Source: Biomphalaria glabrata
Lineage: Eukaryota; Mollusca; Gastropoda; Planorbidae
Length of the DNA: 64,000 nucleotides
Direction: 5' to 3'
Assembly (NCBI RefSeq): GCF_947242115.1
Contig: NC_074725.1
Location: 11,852,511 to 11,916,510, forward strand
This document shows positions 61,201 to 64,000 of the stretch, piece by piece. Made by a program: the position numbers and the translations under genes. The first letter of the stretch is position 1, and the number at the start of each line of letters is the position of its first letter. The notes beneath the pieces were generated by a model. That model was given only the letters and a program-made list of their open reading frames with translations. It was not told where the DNA came from and searched no databases.

Positions 61201-62866
61201 GTATCTATGTATCTATCTGTGTATCTATGTATCTATGTATCTATGTATCTATGTATCTATGTATCTATGTATCTATGTATCTATGTATCTATCTATCTAT
61301 CTATCTATCTTTCTATCTATCTATCTATCTATCTATCTCTTTCTCTCTCTCTGCCTGTGGGCCTAGGGGTATTACTGAAATAGTGGATTGTATTTAGACC
61401 TATCTCAGATATGTTGATTGTGCCCTTCACATTTTTATCTTTCCACGACAATAAAAGTAATGTATGAAAGTAGGTCAACCCGTTTAGCGAAATATCAAAT
61501 ATAAACACTTTGAAAATGGGTTTACCCGAGTTGTTAACAATTTTCTCTCTTTGATTGAGATAAATTTATATATTTTCTTTTATTTGTAGAGCCCCCCCCC
61601 CTCCGCTGTCGTGGGGGGGGGACATTAAACGTACACTACGGTCTCCACCATGATCTAAGGAACATTTATGCAAAGTTTTATTAACACTGATCAAAAGGTT
61701 TTGATTTCTATGCGGGACATACATACATACATACATACGCCCTACATTCTGCTTTATATATATTTTATTTAGTCATATATATATGTTTTACTTCGGTTGT
61801 AAACTTGACGTGGATAAGATGTTAATTCTGAAATGAGAAGTCAAACAGAACTCTAAACGTAGCTTTTAAAAAAGTGTAGGGGCCTCCACAAAAGTTCTGC
61901 CCCAGGGCCTCTACATACTTATATCCGGCTCTGCATCTAATATCATCTTGTTTCTTATCATTAGGGTTGTCAACTGGTTGTTGATAATGACGGTATAAGA
62001 CACAAGGTGAACTACCATTGTATACACCGACAGGTAACATTTAGATCTTCATTTTTGCAAAGCTTATATCAACTCACTCTGTCTGTCTGGTAAAAAGTTT
62101 GAACATGTTTTTTCTCCAATTTCCCGTTCCCGGATCAAGTTAAAACTTTGCCCGATTATTCATTCGACCTGACAAGACATGAATCAATCAAAAATATTGA
62201 CTGATTAGTTAATTAATTGTACATAATTAATTAATGTGTTTGATATCGAAATAAGAGGAATAAATGCTGCTTAATCTGAGAAGTGGATGTATATATGGAT
62301 TTAATCTTCTTATTACGTTTTGACACTTTTTTTCCATTTTCATTTTGCATAAATATTCATAGTTAATGACAATATACAAATAAAAAAAAAAAATAGTTCA
62401 TTTAGAACTAATCAATTAATATTGTTTGTTATAGCAGAAAGGGATATAAACCCTGTAATTTTCAGTAGATGACAGTAATTAGTGGTTCTTTCCCTTAGAT
62501 AAGCTGTGATTTAAAAAAATATACTCTATGCTATTGCTTGTAATGGAATACATTCGTCTTACTAAAGTATAGCCATTACATTGAAGGATCAAACATATCT
62601 ACAATATGCTCGTAATCTTTTAACCATTACTTTAAAAAAAAAAGTCTTAACACTTAATGTAGTCAGCAAGTGATCACGGTAATATGGTGAACAAAGAGAA
62701 CATCTTTTATAATTCTCCTAACTCGTGTTAGTTACTTTGCTACAGAACTGCCAACAGCACGAGACTCAACACTGTGACATCTCAGTACACGGGCACTGCA
62801 ACTTCTGCTGTGACACTGCTGACGCTTGCAGAGTTCAGATAGAAGGAATCTTTGACCCATGTAAGT
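60953..62866 (+). CDS. Cysteine-rich module E (exons 2-4 only; possible second module of gene D)
   Basis: Exons are 60953-61041 (CPKCTNVNDWMSC, IC), 61965-62033 (GCQLVVDNDGIRHK, YHC) and 62746-62860, with the frame running on to Cys-Lys-TAG at 62866. Lengths 89, 69 and 115 and the phases fit the family. I searched the 1.9 kb upstream for a signal-peptide exon and for TATAAAT at the usual distance and found neither. Together with D's exon 4 ending in a donor and no stop, this suggests E is joined to D: a product of about 199 residues with two modules. The alternative is a headless duplicate that is not expressed. E has 13 cysteines. The exon 2 donor is GTAGGT. A long ATCT repeat follows it by about 45 bp. 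Confidence 0.65.
61087..61346. repeat. (ATCT)n/(ATGT)n microsatellite
   Basis: About 260 bp, with blocks of ATCT interspersed with ATGT, in the intron after exon 2 of module E. Confidence 0.95.
62055..62275 (+). repeat. Dispersed repeat R copy
   Basis: AAGCTTATATCAACTCACTC, TGTCTGTCTGGTAAAAAGTT, CGGATCAAGTTAAAACTTTG, TTAATTAATGTGTTTGATAT: a well-preserved 5' part, in the intron before the last exon of E. Confidence 0.75.
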
Positions 62867-62891
62867 AGAATATACTTAAAAGGAACATTTC

Positions 62892-63358
62892 GTGACAAAG
62901 CTGTGATCATGTGACAAAGCTATGATCATGTGACAAAGCTGTGATCATGTGATAAAGCCGTAATCATGTGACAAAGCTGTGATCATGTGACAAAGCTATG
63001 ATCATGTGACAAAGCTGTGATCATGTGATAAAGCCGTAATCATGTGACAAAGCTGTGATCATGTGACAAAGCTGTAATCATGTGACAAAGCTGTGATCAT
63101 GTGATAATCATGTGACAAAGCTGTTATCATGTGACAAAGCTGTGATCATGTGATAAAGCTGTGATCATGTGACAAAGCTGTTATCATGTGACAAAGCTGT
63201 AATCATGTGACAAAGCTGTGATCATGTGATAAAACCGTAATCATGTGACAAAGCTGTAATCCTGTGATAAAGCTGTGATCATGTGACAAAGCTGTAATCA
63301 TGTGACAAAGCTGTGATGATGTGATAAAGCTGTAATCATGTGACAAAGCTTTTATCAC
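62892..63358. repeat. 19-bp minisatellite, about 24 copies
   Basis: Unit AAGCTGTGATCATGTGACA with recurrent variants (GTAATC, GTTATC, GATAAAGC). Starts about 30 bp after the donor-like end of module E exon 4. Confidence 0.95.
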
Positions 63359-63401
63359 GAGATAAAACTTTTATTATGTAGACAAAGTCTTCCCCTTTTA
63401 G

Positions 63402-63651
63402 ACCTTGTGGTCTATAGGGCAGATGATAAAAGGTCACTTGTTTCCGTGACCTACGGTTCAAAGAGGGTGTAATGTGGCAAGGACAACGACCAACCGCCTT
63501 TACTTTTTTCCCATATATTGACATGTGCCCATTAGAGCTGGGTAGACTCAGAGGCGCATAAAGATCCCGAAATTAATAATTCCAGTCTACGCCAGGATTC
63601 AAACCCTGGAGCCCCTGTTCGAAAGCGCTCTACCGCTCAGCCACCGCGCCT
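63402..63651 (-). repeat. tRNA-derived SINE, family 1, inverted copy
   Basis: CCTTGTGGTCTATAGGGCAG, GAGGGTGTAATGTGGC, CTGGGTAGACTCAGAGGCGC and the inverted head ending TCTACCGCTCAGCCACCGCG. Confidence 0.8.
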
Positions 63652-64000
63652 CAATTTAGTAAACAAATACATAATAAAATCGCTTATAAGAGCAATTAGA
63701 AGTTCAAAATCATTTTATTTTATTTACTGTAAAACTTTTGTTTAGATTCTTTATGTGATCATTTTCCCTTTCTAAAAACAATTCATAGGAAATAAGAAAA
63801 ACATTAAAAATACTTTAAAAAAAAAATCCTTTATGCAGCTTATTGAGTGATTGGAAATTAATAAATGTTATATTTAAAATCATTTTTTAACCCTACCCTC
63901 TTTCCCTTTCTCGTCGAAAAGAATCCTTGTTAAAGCGAATGTATAGATCTATTACAATTTATAAAGTTTTAATATTCAAAGATAGTCTTAGAAGACAATG

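Larger units (their letters stand above)
62867..64000. other. Right edge of the window
   Basis: Contains the 19-bp minisatellite and an inverted SINE 1 copy, then AT-rich sequence. No further exon of the cysteine-rich family is seen before the window ends. Confidence 0.5.

Overview
The window is AT-rich, intron-rich animal DNA, most likely from a gastropod mollusc (possibly a freshwater pulmonate). The evidence is exons with GT-AG junctions, TATA boxes about 85 bp before start codons, many degraded LINEs, hAT elements and tRNA-derived SINEs, and a very high density of micro- and minisatellites. The phylum is inferred from the repeat and gene character; no database was searched. Nearly everything outside the exons is repeat or unassigned AT-rich sequence.

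Left part (1-5300): the last four visible exons of a laccase-like multicopper oxidase, with both C-terminal copper-binding motifs and a hydrophobic tail. Middle-left (6083-20570): two tandem four-exon genes of the GM2 ganglioside activator family, each with all eight family cysteines and matching exon lengths and phases. A tRNA-Ala(CGC) gene lies between them. The second gene has its first 5' splice site inside an array of eleven 60-bp repeats. From 20.6 to 26 kb there is no convincing gene; it holds a palindromic MITE, a LINE tail and a solo LTR.

Right part (26058-62860): a cluster of small secreted cysteine-rich proteins of a family I do not recognise. Genes A, B, C and D each have a TATA box, a 46-bp signal-peptide exon and three further exons of nearly fixed length (89, 69-72 and 115 bp). 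A fifth set of exons (E) has no visible first exon, and a sixth is reduced to a broken exon 2. Introns flanking the exon 2-4 block are both phase 1, so the block is an exchangeable module. D and E may form one two-module gene.

The strongest oddities are splice junctions copied as tandem repeats (laccase, and twice in the second GM2 activator gene), a Cys-Lys-stop ending that also reads as a consensus splice donor in the cysteine-rich family, and a LINE fragment that ends flush against exon 2 of gene A. Exon boundaries were placed by eye from reading frame, GT-AG rule and alignment between paralogues; none is confirmed by RNA.
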